Positions 25,638-33,639 of a stretch of 64,000 nucleotides of DNA are shown here, piece after piece. The position numbers were made by a program, and so were the translations under genes. Numbering within the stretch: the stretch's first letter is position 1; every line of letters begins with the position of its first letter. Source of the stretch: Nocardioides sp. CER19 (lineage in GTDB: Bacteria > Actinomycetota > Actinomycetes > Propionibacteriales > Nocardioidaceae); the NCBI RefSeq assembly GCF_029846275.1, contig NZ_JARVWS010000003.1, positions 62,001-126,000 on the forward strand, given 5' to 3'. The notes under the pieces were generated by a model. The model saw only the letters and a program-made list of their open reading frames with translations. It made no database searches and was not told the DNA's origin.

Positions 25638-25701
25638 GCCGCGTCACCTCCTCAGGTGGAGAGCCCTGAGAGCGCATCGTGGGTTCAGGAGGGCCGAGCA
25701 A

Positions 25702-25863
25702 ATGTGGGACACCGTCGAGGTCACGACAGAGCACCTGTCGCACGACCTGCCGTGTCCGCGCTGCGGCCACGCGGGCCATCGCTACCTGGCGTGTGATGAC
25801 GGGACGTGCGGCTGCGCCGCACACCCGTTCCCAGGTGACGTGCCGGCGCCGCGCCGCGGCTAG
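25702..25863 (+). CDS. Small zinc-ribbon protein
   Basis: 53 residues from ATG 25702 with AGGAGGG upstream. Two Cys pairs in CPRCGHAGHRYLACDDGTCGC suggest one zinc site. Similar short proteins occur across actinobacteria without a known role. It is divergent from the whiB7 leader, so both may share a control region. Longer in-frame starts upstream (25567) would overlap the leader ORF and are not favoured. Confidence 0.7.
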   Translation: MWDTVEVTTEHLSHDLPCPRCGHAGHRYLACDDGTCGCAAHPFPGDVPAPRRG

Positions 25864-26003
25864 CGACGACCGCTGACGCCGGCGGTCAGCCGTCCCTGAC
25901 GACGGTCGGCCGGGCGGCGTTCGGCGGCGACTACCTCCGACTTCAACCTCCCCGCACCTCGACCCGGAGGGTCCGCCCGAGGTCGGCGCGGTGCCGGCCG
26001 AGG

Positions 26004-27020
26004 TCAGGGCTGCAGGAACACCTTAATCGCGGTGCGCTCGTCCATCGCGCGGTAGCCCTCAGCGACCGACGCCAGCGGCAGCGTCTTGTCGAAGACCCGG
26101 CCGGGCTCGATCCGGCCCTCCAGCACGAGCGGCAGCAGCTCCGGGAGGTAGCGGCGGACCGGGGCCATGCCGCCGGCGAGGCCGACGTTCTTCCGGAACA
26201 TCTGCCCGACCGGCAGCTCGACGCCGTGGGGTACGCCGACGAAGCCGACGGTGGATCCGGGGCGCGCCACGCTGAACGCCGTACGCATCGCCTGGTCGGT
26301 CCCCACGCACTCGAGGACCGCGTCGGCTCCCACGCCGTCGGTGAGGTCGAGCACGGCTGCCTCGCCCTCCTCGCCGCGGGCCTCGACGATGTGGGTGGCG
26401 CCGAACTCGAGGGCGAGCTTCTGGCGGTCGGCGTGGCGTGACATCGCGATGACCTTCTCGGCACCCATGACGGAGGCGGCGAGCACGCCGCAGAGCCCGA
26501 CGGCGCCGTCGCCGACGACGACCGCGGTGCCGCCCTTCCGTACGCCGGACGCGACGGCAGCGTGCCAGCCGGTGGCCATCACGTCACTGAGGCTGAGCAG
26601 CGACGGGAGCAGCTCTGTCCCGGGGTCGCCGTCGATCTTGTAGAGGGATCCCTCCGCCTGCGTCACGCGGGCGTACTCCGCCTGACCGCTGACCGTGAAG
26701 CCGACGTGGGCGCACGCGGACTGCACGCCGGCACGGCAGTGCGGGCAGGTGTTGTCGCAGTGCACGAACGGCACGATGACCAGGTCGCCCGGGCGGAACG
26801 ACGTCACCGCGGAGCCGACCTCCTCGACACGGCCGAGGCACTCGTGGCCGATCGTCATGCCGGGCTTGATCTTGTTCTCGCCACGGTAGTTCCACAGGTC
26901 GGAGCCGCAGATGCAGCTCGCCACGATCTTGACGACGGCGTCGGTCGGCGCTTCGATGACGGGGTCGGGGACCTCGGTGAAGCGGATGTCCTTCAGTCCG
27001 TGCAGGGTCGTTGCGCGCAT
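26004..27020 (-). CDS. Zinc-dependent alcohol dehydrogenase
   Basis: 338 residues, medium-chain dehydrogenase/reductase. Catalytic zinc: Cys in SCICGSDLW, the GHE motif in IGHECLGRV; structural zinc: CDNTCPHCRAGVQSAC. Rossmann loop VVGDGAVGLCG. Oxidises an alcohol or reduces an aldehyde with NAD(P). Resembles the alcohol dehydrogenases often annotated as zinc-dependent with unknown substrate. Divergent from the HTH-MurA gene, with 104 bases between them. Confidence 0.9.
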   Translation of the reverse strand: MRATTLHGLKDIRFTEVPDPVIEAPTDAVVKIVASCICGSDLWNYRGENKIKPGMTIGHECLGRVEEVGSAVTSFRPGDLVIVPFVHCDNTCPHCRAGVQSACAHVGFTVSGQAEYARVTQAEGSLYKIDGDPGTELLPSLLSLSDVMATGWHAAVASGVRKGGTAVVVGDGAVGLCGVLAASVMGAEKVIAMSRHADRQKLALEFGATHIVEARGEEGEAAVLDLTDGVGADAVLECVGTDQAMRTAFSVARPGSTVGFVGVPHGVELPVGQMFRKNVGLAGGMAPVRRYLPELLPLVLEGRIEPGRVFDKTLPLASVAEGYRAMDERTAIKVFLQP

Positions 27021-27094
27021 GTGGCTATGGTGTCAGAGGCGCCGTCGGAGCAACCCTCCCCCTCCCCGACACGCCCGGCTCGCCGAGTGTTGCT

Positions 27095-27114
27095 TTATCT
27101 CATATATGAGTTAA
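27095..27114 (+). promoter_or_regulatory. Palindromic operator before HTH-MurA
   Basis: A 20-bp near-perfect palindrome: TTA, one unpaired base, CTCATATATGAG, one unpaired base, TAA. The 12-bp core (27099-27110) is perfect. It is AT-rich in GC-rich surroundings and ends 10 bases before ATG 27125 (1 base before GTG 27116), where a -10 element would lie. Likely binding site for the HTH domain of the adjacent protein; inferred. Confidence 0.6.
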
Positions 27115-27124
27115 CGTGACGGGC

Positions 27125-28657
27125 ATGAGCGAGGGATACAAGGGCCGCATCGGCAACCTCATCCGCGACGCCCGCACCCACCGCGGGCTGACGCAGGCGC
27201 AGCTGGCCGATCGACTCGGAACCAGCCAGAGTGCCATCAACCGCATCGAGAAGGGCCAGCAGAACCTCACGCTGGAGACGATCGCCCGCATCAGCGAGGC
27301 CGTCGACTCCGAGATCGTGAGCCTGGGCCTCGGCCCGGTCCACCTGCGGGTCACCGGCCCCACGACGCTGTCCGGCAGCATCGACGTCAAGACGTCCAAG
27401 AACGCCGGCGTCGCCCTGCTGTGCGCGTCGCTCCTCAACCGGGGCCGCACCACGCTGCGCAAGGTGGCCCGCATCGAGGAGGTCAACCGGCTGATCGAGG
27501 TGCTCAACAGCCTCGGCGTGCACACCCGGTGGCTCAACGACGACAACGACCTCGAGATCGTGCCGCCGCGTGAGCTGCGCCTCGACAACGTCGACGAGGA
27601 CGCGGCGCGGCGTACCCGCTCCGTCATCATGTTCCTCGGCCCGCTGCTGCACCGCGTGCAGTCGTTCGACCTGCCCTACGCCGGCGGCTGCAACCTCGGC
27701 ACCCGCACCGTCGAGCCCCACATGGCGGCGCTGCGCTCCTTCGGCCTCGAGGTCAAGGCGAGCGAGGGCGCCTACCACGCCTCCGTCGACCCGAAGATCG
27801 TCCCGGGCCGGCCGATCGTGCTCACCGAGCGCGGCGACACCGTCACCGAGAACGCGCTGATGGCCGCCGCGCTCCACCCGGGCACGACGGTCATCCGCAA
27901 CGCCAGCTCCAACTACATGGTCCAGGACCTCTGCTTCTACCTGCAGCGGCTCGGCGTGCAGGTCGAGGGCATCGGCACCACCACGCTGTCGGTGACCGGC
28001 CTGGAGACCATCGACGTCGACGTCGACTACGCGCCGGCCGAGGACCCGATCGAGGCGATGAGCCTGCTCGCGGCCGCGATCGTGACCGACTCCGAGATCA
28101 CCATCCGCCGCGTGCCGATCGAGTTCCTCGAGATCGAGCTGGCCACGCTGGAGGAGATGGGCTTCCGCTACGAGCGCTCCGAGGAGTACGACGCCGCCAA
28201 CGGCAAGACGCGGCTGGTCGACATCAGGACGAAGCACTCGACGCTGCACGCGCCCAACGACAAGATCCACCCGATGCCGTTCCCGGGCCTCAACATCGAC
28301 AACCTGCCGTTCTTCGCGGTCATCGCCGCCGTCGCCACCGGGCAGACGCTGCTGCACGACTGGGTCTACGAGAACCGCGCGATCTACCTCACCGAGCTCA
28401 CCAAGCTCGGCGGCCAGGTCAAGCTGCTCGACCCCCACCGGGTGATGATCGAGGGCCCCACCCACTTCTCGGGTGCGGAGATCGTCTGCCCGCCGGCGCT
28501 TCGCCCGGCCGTCGTGATCCTGCTGGCGATGCTGGCCAGCAAGGGCACCAGCGTGCTGCGGTCGACGTACGTCATCGCCCGCGGCTACGAGGATCTCGCG
28601 GAGCGGCTCAACGAGCTCGGCGCCAACATCGAGCCGTTCCGCGACCTCAGCAGCTGA
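27125..28657 (+). CDS. MurA-like enolpyruvyl transferase with N-terminal XRE HTH
   Basis: 510 residues. Residues about 8-62 form a Cro/C1-type helix-turn-helix (LTQAQLADRLGTSQSAINRIEKGQQNLTLETIARI); about 72-505 form an EPSP-synthase/MurA fold. MurA catalytic residues are kept: Lys92-Asn93 (TSKNAGV) and Cys189 (AGGCNLGTR). It could catalyse enolpyruvyl transfer from PEP to UDP-GlcNAc, the first step of peptidoglycan synthesis, or serve as a sugar-nucleotide-sensing repressor, or both. The loop RTVEPH differs from the usual RPVDLH. ATG 27125 has no ribosome site; GTG 27116 would suit a leaderless transcript starting just after the palindrome. Such fusions are known in actinobacteria beside a normal murA. 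Confidence 0.88.
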   Translation: MSEGYKGRIGNLIRDARTHRGLTQAQLADRLGTSQSAINRIEKGQQNLTLETIARISEAVDSEIVSLGLGPVHLRVTGPTTLSGSIDVKTSKNAGVALLCASLLNRGRTTLRKVARIEEVNRLIEVLNSLGVHTRWLNDDNDLEIVPPRELRLDNVDEDAARRTRSVIMFLGPLLHRVQSFDLPYAGGCNLGTRTVEPHMAALRSFGLEVKASEGAYHASVDPKIVPGRPIVLTERGDTVTENALMAAALHPGTTVIRNASSNYMVQDLCFYLQRLGVQVEGIGTTTLSVTGLETIDVDVDYAPAEDPIEAMSLLAAAIVTDSEITIRRVPIEFLEIELATLEEMGFRYERSEEYDAANGKTRLVDIRTKHSTLHAPNDKIHPMPFPGLNIDNLPFFAVIAAVATGQTLLHDWVYENRAIYLTELTKLGGQVKLLDPHRVMIEGPTHFSGAEIVCPPALRPAVVILLAMLASKGTSVLRSTYVIARGYEDLAERLNELGANIEPFRDLSS

Positions 28658-28660
28658 TCC

Positions 28661-29491
28661 TCAGCCCTGGGCGAGCTGGGCGACGTCGTCCCACTTCTCC
28701 CACCCCGCCAGCCGCGACTCGTAGTCGCCCCTGACGATGCCGAGGGCGGCCGCCCCGAAGAGACAGCGCAGGGGCGGCTCCTCGGCGTCGACGATGCGCA
28801 GCAGCGCCTCGGCGGACGAGCGCGGGTCGCCGGGGCCCTGGGCGTTGCGGCTCGCGCGCGCCTCCTGCGCCCGCCGGCGCAGCTCGTCGTACGCCGGGAG
28901 CGGCTCCGAGTGCACGGAGGAGCTGCCGCTCCAGTCGGTCGCGAAGCCGGCCGGCTCGACGAGCGTCACGTCGATCCCGAAGCCCTTGACCTCGGCGGCC
29001 AGCGCTTGGGTGTAGCCCTCGACCGCCCACTTCGAGGCGTGGTAGGCGCCGAGCAGCGGGAACGCCGAGAGACCGCCGATCGAGGTGACCTGGATGAGGT
29101 GGCCGCTCCCCTGCTCGCGCAGGAACGGGAGCGCCGCCTGGGTGATCCACGCCAGGCCGAAGAAGTTCGTCTCCATCTGCCGACGCAGGTCGTCCTCGGA
29201 CAGCTCCTCGACGAAGCCGAAGTGGCCGTAGCCGGCGTTGTTGACCACGACGTCGAGGCGGCCGAACGTCTGGTGCGCGCGCTCGACGGCAGCGAAGTCG
29301 GCGGCCCGGTCGGTGACGTCGAGCTGCAGCGGGAGCAGCCGGTCGCCGTACTTCTCGGCGAGGTCGTCGAGGGTGGCGGTGTCGCGTGCCGTGGCGGCGA
29401 CGCGGTCGCCGCGCTCGAGGGCGGCGATCGCCCACTCGCGGCCGAAGCCACGCGACGCGCCGGTGATGAACCAGTTCTTGGGATCGGTCAT
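28661..29491 (-). CDS. Short-chain dehydrogenase/reductase
   Basis: 276 residues from ATG 29491. Classical SDR motifs: TGASRGFGREW, NNAGYGHFG, VTSIGGLSA, YHASKWAVEGY (Tyr-x-x-x-Lys), and VEPAGFATDW. This subgroup is similar to oxidoreductases of unknown substrate that are widespread in actinobacteria. Converges with the HTH-MurA gene (3 bases between stops). Confidence 0.9.
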   Translation of the reverse strand: MTDPKNWFITGASRGFGREWAIAALERGDRVAATARDTATLDDLAEKYGDRLLPLQLDVTDRAADFAAVERAHQTFGRLDVVVNNAGYGHFGFVEELSEDDLRRQMETNFFGLAWITQAALPFLREQGSGHLIQVTSIGGLSAFPLLGAYHASKWAVEGYTQALAAEVKGFGIDVTLVEPAGFATDWSGSSSVHSEPLPAYDELRRRAQEARASRNAQGPGDPRSSAEALLRIVDAEEPPLRCLFGAAALGIVRGDYESRLAGWEKWDDVAQLAQG

Positions 29492-29571
29492 GGCGTCGAC
29501 GCTAGAACCCGGAGTGCGCTTCAAGGCAAGCCTGTGCGCGTACCGGCGTGGGGCACGTCATACTCTCCCCC

Positions 29572-30342
29572 GTGATCAACCAGGGCCCGGTGGTCGCGTT
29601 CGCCCACCGAGGCGGCGCCTACCACCCCGAGATCGAGGGGCTGGAGAACACGATGGCGGCGTTCGAGCACGCCGTCGCGCTCGGCTACACCCACCTCGAG
29701 ACCGACGTGCACACGACCAGCGACGGCGTGCTGCTGGCCTTCCACGACGCGGTGCTCGACCGGGTGACCGACACCAGGGGCGAGATCGCCGGCATGACGC
29801 TCGCCGACGTCAGGGCGGCGCGCATCGGCACCCACCACCAGGTCCCGACGCTGGCCGAGCTCTTCGACGCCTTCCCGCAGGTCAGGTTCAACATCGACCT
29901 CAAGGCGGCCCCGGCGGCGCTGGCGCTCGCCGCGTTCCTGGAGGAGCGCGACGCCTTCGACCGCACGATCGTCACCTCCTTCTCCCCCACGACGCTGCGG
30001 GAGTTCCGCCGGCTCTCGCGCGGTCGCGCGCGCACCGGCGCGCACCCCCTCGAGGTGGCGGCCTACCTGGTCGTGCCGAGCGCCCGGCTCGCCCGGATGC
30101 TCACCCCGGGCCGGCCGGTGGCGCTGCAGATCCCCCACACGCGCGGGCCGCTCACCGTGGCGAGCCGCGGGCTGATCCGCCGCGCGCACGCCAACGGCGT
30201 GCAGGTGCACGTGTGGACCATCGACGACCCGGCTGAGATGCGAGCGCTGCTCGACCGCGGGGTGGACGGTCTGATGACCGACCGGACGGATCTGTTGAAG
30301 GACGTGCTCCTCGAGCGCGGCCAGTGGAGGGAAGAGCGATGA
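29572..30342 (+). CDS. Glycerophosphodiester phosphodiesterase
   Basis: 256 residues, TIM barrel. Hydrolyses deacylated phospholipids to glycerol-3-phosphate and an alcohol. Catalytic features: AHRGGAYHPEIEGLENT, LETDVHTTSDGVLLAFHD, FNIDLKAAP, and VHVWTIDDPAEMRALLDRGVDGLMTDR. No signal peptide, so cytoplasmic. GTG 29572 preferred to GTG 29548. Its stop overlaps the next start (ATGA), so it is translationally coupled to the MFS transporter, possibly importing its substrate. Confidence 0.92.
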   Translation: MINQGPVVAFAHRGGAYHPEIEGLENTMAAFEHAVALGYTHLETDVHTTSDGVLLAFHDAVLDRVTDTRGEIAGMTLADVRAARIGTHHQVPTLAELFDAFPQVRFNIDLKAAPAALALAAFLEERDAFDRTIVTSFSPTTLREFRRLSRGRARTGAHPLEVAAYLVVPSARLARMLTPGRPVALQIPHTRGPLTVASRGLIRRAHANGVQVHVWTIDDPAEMRALLDRGVDGLMTDRTDLLKDVLLERGQWREER

Positions 30343-31724
30343 GTCAGACGAACCCGGCGCCGATCGCGGATCTCGCGCCGGTCCGCCGACGCGCCCAGCA
30401 GCGTGCCTGGAACTGGTACGACTGGGCGAACTCGGCGTTCTACACGACGACGCTCACCGTCCTGTTCGGTCCACTGATGATCACCGTTGCGGGCCGCGCC
30501 GCGGGCTGCGGCGACAGCCCCGACGACACGTGCAAGAAGACGGTCGACGTGCTGGGCCTCCACCTGGCCGCCGGCTCGCTGCCGTCGTACCTGACGAGCT
30601 TCGCGACCATCGCCAGCGCGTTCATCCTGCCCATCGTCGGCGCCATGGTCGATCGCAGCGGCCGCAAGAAGATGCACATGGCCTGGTTCGCCTGGGCCGG
30701 CTCGTTCTTCGCCGCGCTGCTGTTCTTCCTCCAGGGCGACCACTGGCAGCTCGGCGCGGCCGCCGTCGTGGTCGCGAGCATCCTCGGCGGCTGCTCGCTG
30801 GTCAGCTACTACGCGATGCTCGTCGACATCTCCACCGAGGACGAGCGCGACACCGTGTCGGCCAGGGGCTGGGCGTTCGGCTACCTCGGCGGCGGCCTGC
30901 TGCTCCTCATCAACCTCGGCATGGTGCTCGGCCACGACGCGCTCGGCCTCGACAAGGAGCTGGCGGTCCGCCTCTCGCTGCTGAGCGCCGCGCTGTGGTG
31001 GGCCGGCTTCACGGTCATCCCGGTCGTGAAGCTCCGGAACACCCCGCCCCGGGACGTCGTCCCCGAGCCGGGCGGCCTGATCAGGCGCAGCTTCGGCCAG
31101 CTCTGGGTCACCCTCAAGGACCTGCGCCACTACCCCATGACGCTGACGTTCCTGCTCGCCTACCTCTTCTACAACGACGGCATCCAGACCGTCATCTACA
31201 GCGCCTCGATCTACGGGTCGAAGCAGCTGCACTTCGGCGACAGCGTGCTCATCGCCGCCATCCTGCTCATCCAGTTCGTCGCCTTCGGCGGCGCCCTGTT
31301 CTTCGGCCGGGTGGCCCGCCGCCACGGCGCCTATCGCTGCCTCGTCTGGGGCACCGTCGCGTGGATGGTCATCGTGGTCGCCGCGATGTTCCTGCCGGAG
31401 CGCAACATCGCGCTCTTCATGCTCGCCGGCGTGGCGATCGCGCTCGTCATGGGCGGCACGCAGGCGCTGTCGCGGTCGTTCTACAGCCTCCTCATCCCGC
31501 GCGGCCGCGAGGGCGAGTACTTCGCCCTCTACAACGCGTGCGAGCGCGGGACGTCGTGGTTCGGCACCCTGCTCTTCGGTGTCGTGTTCCAGGTCACCGG
31601 GTCCTACCGGCCCGCGATCCTGTCGCTCGTCGTCTTCTTCGCGCTCGGCCTGGTCTTCCTGCTGCGTCTCGACACCCGGCGCGGGATCGCCGAGGCCGGC
31701 AACACCGCCCCCGCGGTCGTCTGA
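30339..31724 (+). CDS. MFS transporter, UMF1/Atg22-like
   Basis: 461 residues with about 12 membrane helices. The start WNWYDWANSAFYTTTLTVLFGPL is the signature of the UMF1/Atg22-like MFS group. Later: YLFYNDGIQTVIYSASIYG and GGTQALSRSFYSLLIPRGREGEYFALYNACERGTSW. Substrates are unknown in bacteria; coupling to the glycerophosphodiesterase suggests phospholipid breakdown products or glycerol phosphates, which is inference. The ATG overlaps the upstream stop. Confidence 0.9.
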   Translation: MSQTNPAPIADLAPVRRRAQQRAWNWYDWANSAFYTTTLTVLFGPLMITVAGRAAGCGDSPDDTCKKTVDVLGLHLAAGSLPSYLTSFATIASAFILPIVGAMVDRSGRKKMHMAWFAWAGSFFAALLFFLQGDHWQLGAAAVVVASILGGCSLVSYYAMLVDISTEDERDTVSARGWAFGYLGGGLLLLINLGMVLGHDALGLDKELAVRLSLLSAALWWAGFTVIPVVKLRNTPPRDVVPEPGGLIRRSFGQLWVTLKDLRHYPMTLTFLLAYLFYNDGIQTVIYSASIYGSKQLHFGDSVLIAAILLIQFVAFGGALFFGRVARRHGAYRCLVWGTVAWMVIVVAAMFLPERNIALFMLAGVAIALVMGGTQALSRSFYSLLIPRGREGEYFALYNACERGTSWFGTLLFGVVFQVTGSYRPAILSLVVFFALGLVFLLRLDTRRGIAEAGNTAPAVV

Positions 31725-31779
31725 GCGCTTCGTCACCTCGTGTGTGACCGACATCCCCCACGGGAACCGGGTGATTGTC

Positions 31780-31805
31780 GGAATCTTGGGCGGCTCGCTA
31801 CCGTT
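31780..31805 (+). promoter_or_regulatory. SigR/SigH-type promoter of rbpA
   Basis: GGAAT (31780-31784), exactly 18 bases, GTT (31803-31805). This equals the Streptomyces SigR consensus for thiol-oxidative stress promoters, and rbpA is a documented SigR target in S. coelicolor. It lies 125 bases ahead of the rbpA start and implies a 5' leader of roughly 115-120 bases. A vegetative promoter probably also exists but was not identified. Confidence 0.72.
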
Positions 31806-31930
31806 GAAGACTTCACGAAGGGGACAGCGCCGTACGTCGTCACGAGCGACCGGCACGGTCGTCTCAACGAGGGGTCTTCGGCAAGCCGCCCGACCGGCGG
31901 GCCCGGGGAACGAGACATGGAGGTGCCGCG

Positions 31931-32317
31931 ATGGCGGAGCGCACACTACGAGGTGCCCGACTCGGAGGTCAGAGCTTCGAGGATGAGCGCGGCATCGAGT
32001 TCGCCGCGCGTCAGCAGGTCGGGTACCGCTGCCCGCAGGGGCACGAGTTCGAGATCACGATGTCGGACGAGGCAGACGTCCCCGCGGTGTGGGAGTGCCC
32101 GCGCTGCGGTCAGGAGGCGCTGAGCGTCTCCGGCGTGCAGCCCGAGGCCAAGAACGAGAAGCCGGCCCGTACGCACTGGGACATGCTGCTCGAGCGCCGC
32201 TCCGAGAAGGAGCTCGAGGAGATCCTGAAGGAGCGCCTCGAGCTGCTCCGCGACGGTGAGATCGGCCCGGCGCACCTGCACCGCGTCAACAGCAGGAAGC
32301 GCAAGACGAGCGTCTGA
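31931..32317 (+). CDS. rbpA: RNA polymerase-binding protein RbpA
   Basis: Actinobacteria-specific transcription factor that binds RNA polymerase and the primary sigma factor and stabilises the open complex; also linked to rifampicin tolerance. 128 residues: disordered basic N-terminus, zinc-ribbon-type core with Cys34, His38, Cys56 and Cys59 (YRCPQGHEFE, WECPRCG), a basic linker and a C-terminal sigma-interaction helix pair (HWDMLLERRSEKELEEILKERLELLRDG). GGAGGTGCCGCG precedes ATG 31931. Next to fxsA and ppm1 as in other actinobacteria. Confidence 0.97.
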   Translation: MAERTLRGARLGGQSFEDERGIEFAARQQVGYRCPQGHEFEITMSDEADVPAVWECPRCGQEALSVSGVQPEAKNEKPARTHWDMLLERRSEKELEEILKERLELLRDGEIGPAHLHRVNSRKRKTSV

Positions 32318-32321
32318 CGAC

Positions 32322-32343
32322 CTGACCCTCTGGCCAGGGTCAG
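32322..32343. terminator. Bidirectional hairpin between rbpA and fxsA
   Basis: Perfect 8-bp stem CTGACCCT / AGGGTCAG with a 6-base loop, 5 bases after the rbpA stop and overlapping the fxsA stop (32340-32342). Suitable as terminator for both converging genes; no T-run on either side. Confidence 0.6.
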
Positions 32344-32819
32344 TCGATCACCTCGCCCCGGACCACGGAGTCCTCTCCCGGTCCGGGGCGTTCTGCTGTC
32401 CGGCCGCGCCGCGCGGCGACGACCGTCACCCGGCGCGCGACGAGCGAGGTCAGCACCCGACGCCCGAACGGGCGGGTGAACGGCAGGAGGAGCAGCACGC
32501 CGAAGACGTCGGTGACGAAGCCGGGGCTCAGCATGAGGGCGCCGGCCAGCACGATGAGCGCGCCGTCCGCGAGCTCGCGGTGCGGCATCCGCCCGCTCCC
32601 CAGCGCCTCGCGCAGGGCGGCGTACGCCTTGACGCCCTCTCGCTTGATCAGCCAGGTGCCGAAGATCGAGTCGGCGACGAGCAGGATGAGCGTCCAGCCG
32701 ACGCCGATGGCCTGGCCGACCTGGATCAACACCCAGAGCTCGAGGATCGGGACGACGAGGAAAGCGACCAGCACGGCCCAGACCCAGGCGGGGCGGCGAC
32801 GGTTTCGGGGAGGGCTCAC
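32340..32819 (-). CDS. fxsA: FxsA-family membrane protein
   Basis: 159 residues with about three to four membrane helices (VWAVLVAFLVVPILELWVLIQVGQAIG; LILLVADSIFGTWLIKREG; LIVLAGALMLSPGFVTDVFGVLLLLPFTR). The signature GFVTDVFGVLLLLP identifies FxsA, named for suppressing F-plasmid exclusion of phage T7 in E. coli; the normal function is unknown. Conserved next to rbpA and ppm1 in actinobacteria. Confidence 0.92.
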   Translation of the reverse strand: MSPPRNRRRPAWVWAVLVAFLVVPILELWVLIQVGQAIGVGWTLILLVADSIFGTWLIKREGVKAYAALREALGSGRMPHRELADGALIVLAGALMLSPGFVTDVFGVLLLLPFTRPFGRRVLTSLVARRVTVVAARRGRTAERPGPGEDSVVRGEVID

Positions 32820-32850
32820 CCCTCCATGATCCCGCGCCTGGCAAGCGGGA

Positions 32851-33639
32851 TCAGCGCCGGCCCCACGCCCGGCGCAGCTGCTCGCGCCGCTGCTGGATGC
32901 CCCAGCGGGTGACCCGCTTCATCGACTCGGCGGCGACCGCGCCGCTCATCTTCGACGCACCGCGGACGCGCTCGACGAACTCGATGGGGACCTCGGTCAC
33001 CGTGAGGCCTGCTCGCAGGGTCCGCGTCACGAGCTCGGTCTGGAAGACGTAGCCGGTCGACTGCACGGTGGCGAGGTCGATCTTCTCGAGGGTGGAACGG
33101 CGGAAGAGCCGGAAGCCGGCCGTCGCGTCACGCACCTTGATGCCCAGCAGCATGCGCACGTACAGGTTGCCGCCTCGCGAGAGCGCCTCGCGGGAGAGCG
33201 GCCAGTTCACCACGGAGCCGCCAGGCACCCAGCGCGACCCGATGACCAGGTCGGCGGTGGTCAGGGCGTGGAGCAACCGGCGGAGCTCCTCGGGCTGGTG
33301 GGAGCCATCCGCATCCATCTCCCCGATCACGTCGTAGCCGGCGTCCAGGGCCCAGCGGAAGCCGTGGAGGTAGGCGGCGCCCAGCCCCGCCTTCTCGGTC
33401 CGGTGCAGGACGTGGACCTGCGGGTCGGCGGCCGCGAGCCGGTCGGCGATCGCGCCGGTGCCGTCCGGCGAGCCGTCGTCGACGACCAGGACGTCGACCT
33501 CGGGCTGGGCGCGGCGCAGACGCTCGACGATCCACTCCAGGTTGTCGGCCTCGTTGTAGGTCGGCACGACCATGACCACCCGGCCGAGCTCGGCGGGGTG
33601 CGTCCCGCCTCCGGCCGCGCCGGTCCTGCTGTCGCTCAC
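32851..33639 (-). CDS. ppm1: Polyprenol monophosphomannose synthase
   Basis: 262 residues, GT2 glycosyltransferase that moves mannose from GDP-mannose to polyprenyl phosphate, giving the donor for lipoglycan and protein O-mannosylation at the membrane. Visible: VVPTYNEADNLEWIVERL, VVDDGSPDGTG, and the metal-binding MDADGSHQPEEL. Starts inside the lnt stop (ATGA overlap, 33636-33639). In M. tuberculosis the Lnt and Ppm1 domains form one protein; here they are separate but coupled. Confidence 0.94.
   Translation of the reverse strand: MSDSRTGAAGGGTHPAELGRVVMVVPTYNEADNLEWIVERLRRAQPEVDVLVVDDGSPDGTGAIADRLAAADPQVHVLHRTEKAGLGAAYLHGFRWALDAGYDVIGEMDADGSHQPEELRRLLHALTTADLVIGSRWVPGGSVVNWPLSREALSRGGNLYVRMLLGIKVRDATAGFRLFRRSTLEKIDLATVQSTGYVFQTELVTRTLRAGLTVTEVPIEFVERVRGASKMSGAVAAESMKRVTRWGIQQRREQLRRAWGRR

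Noticed and set aside
31762..31806. GGGAAC as -35 of the rbpA stress promoter
   Set aside because: It lies 35 bases from the GTT; the GGAAT at 31780 has the exact 18-base spacing.
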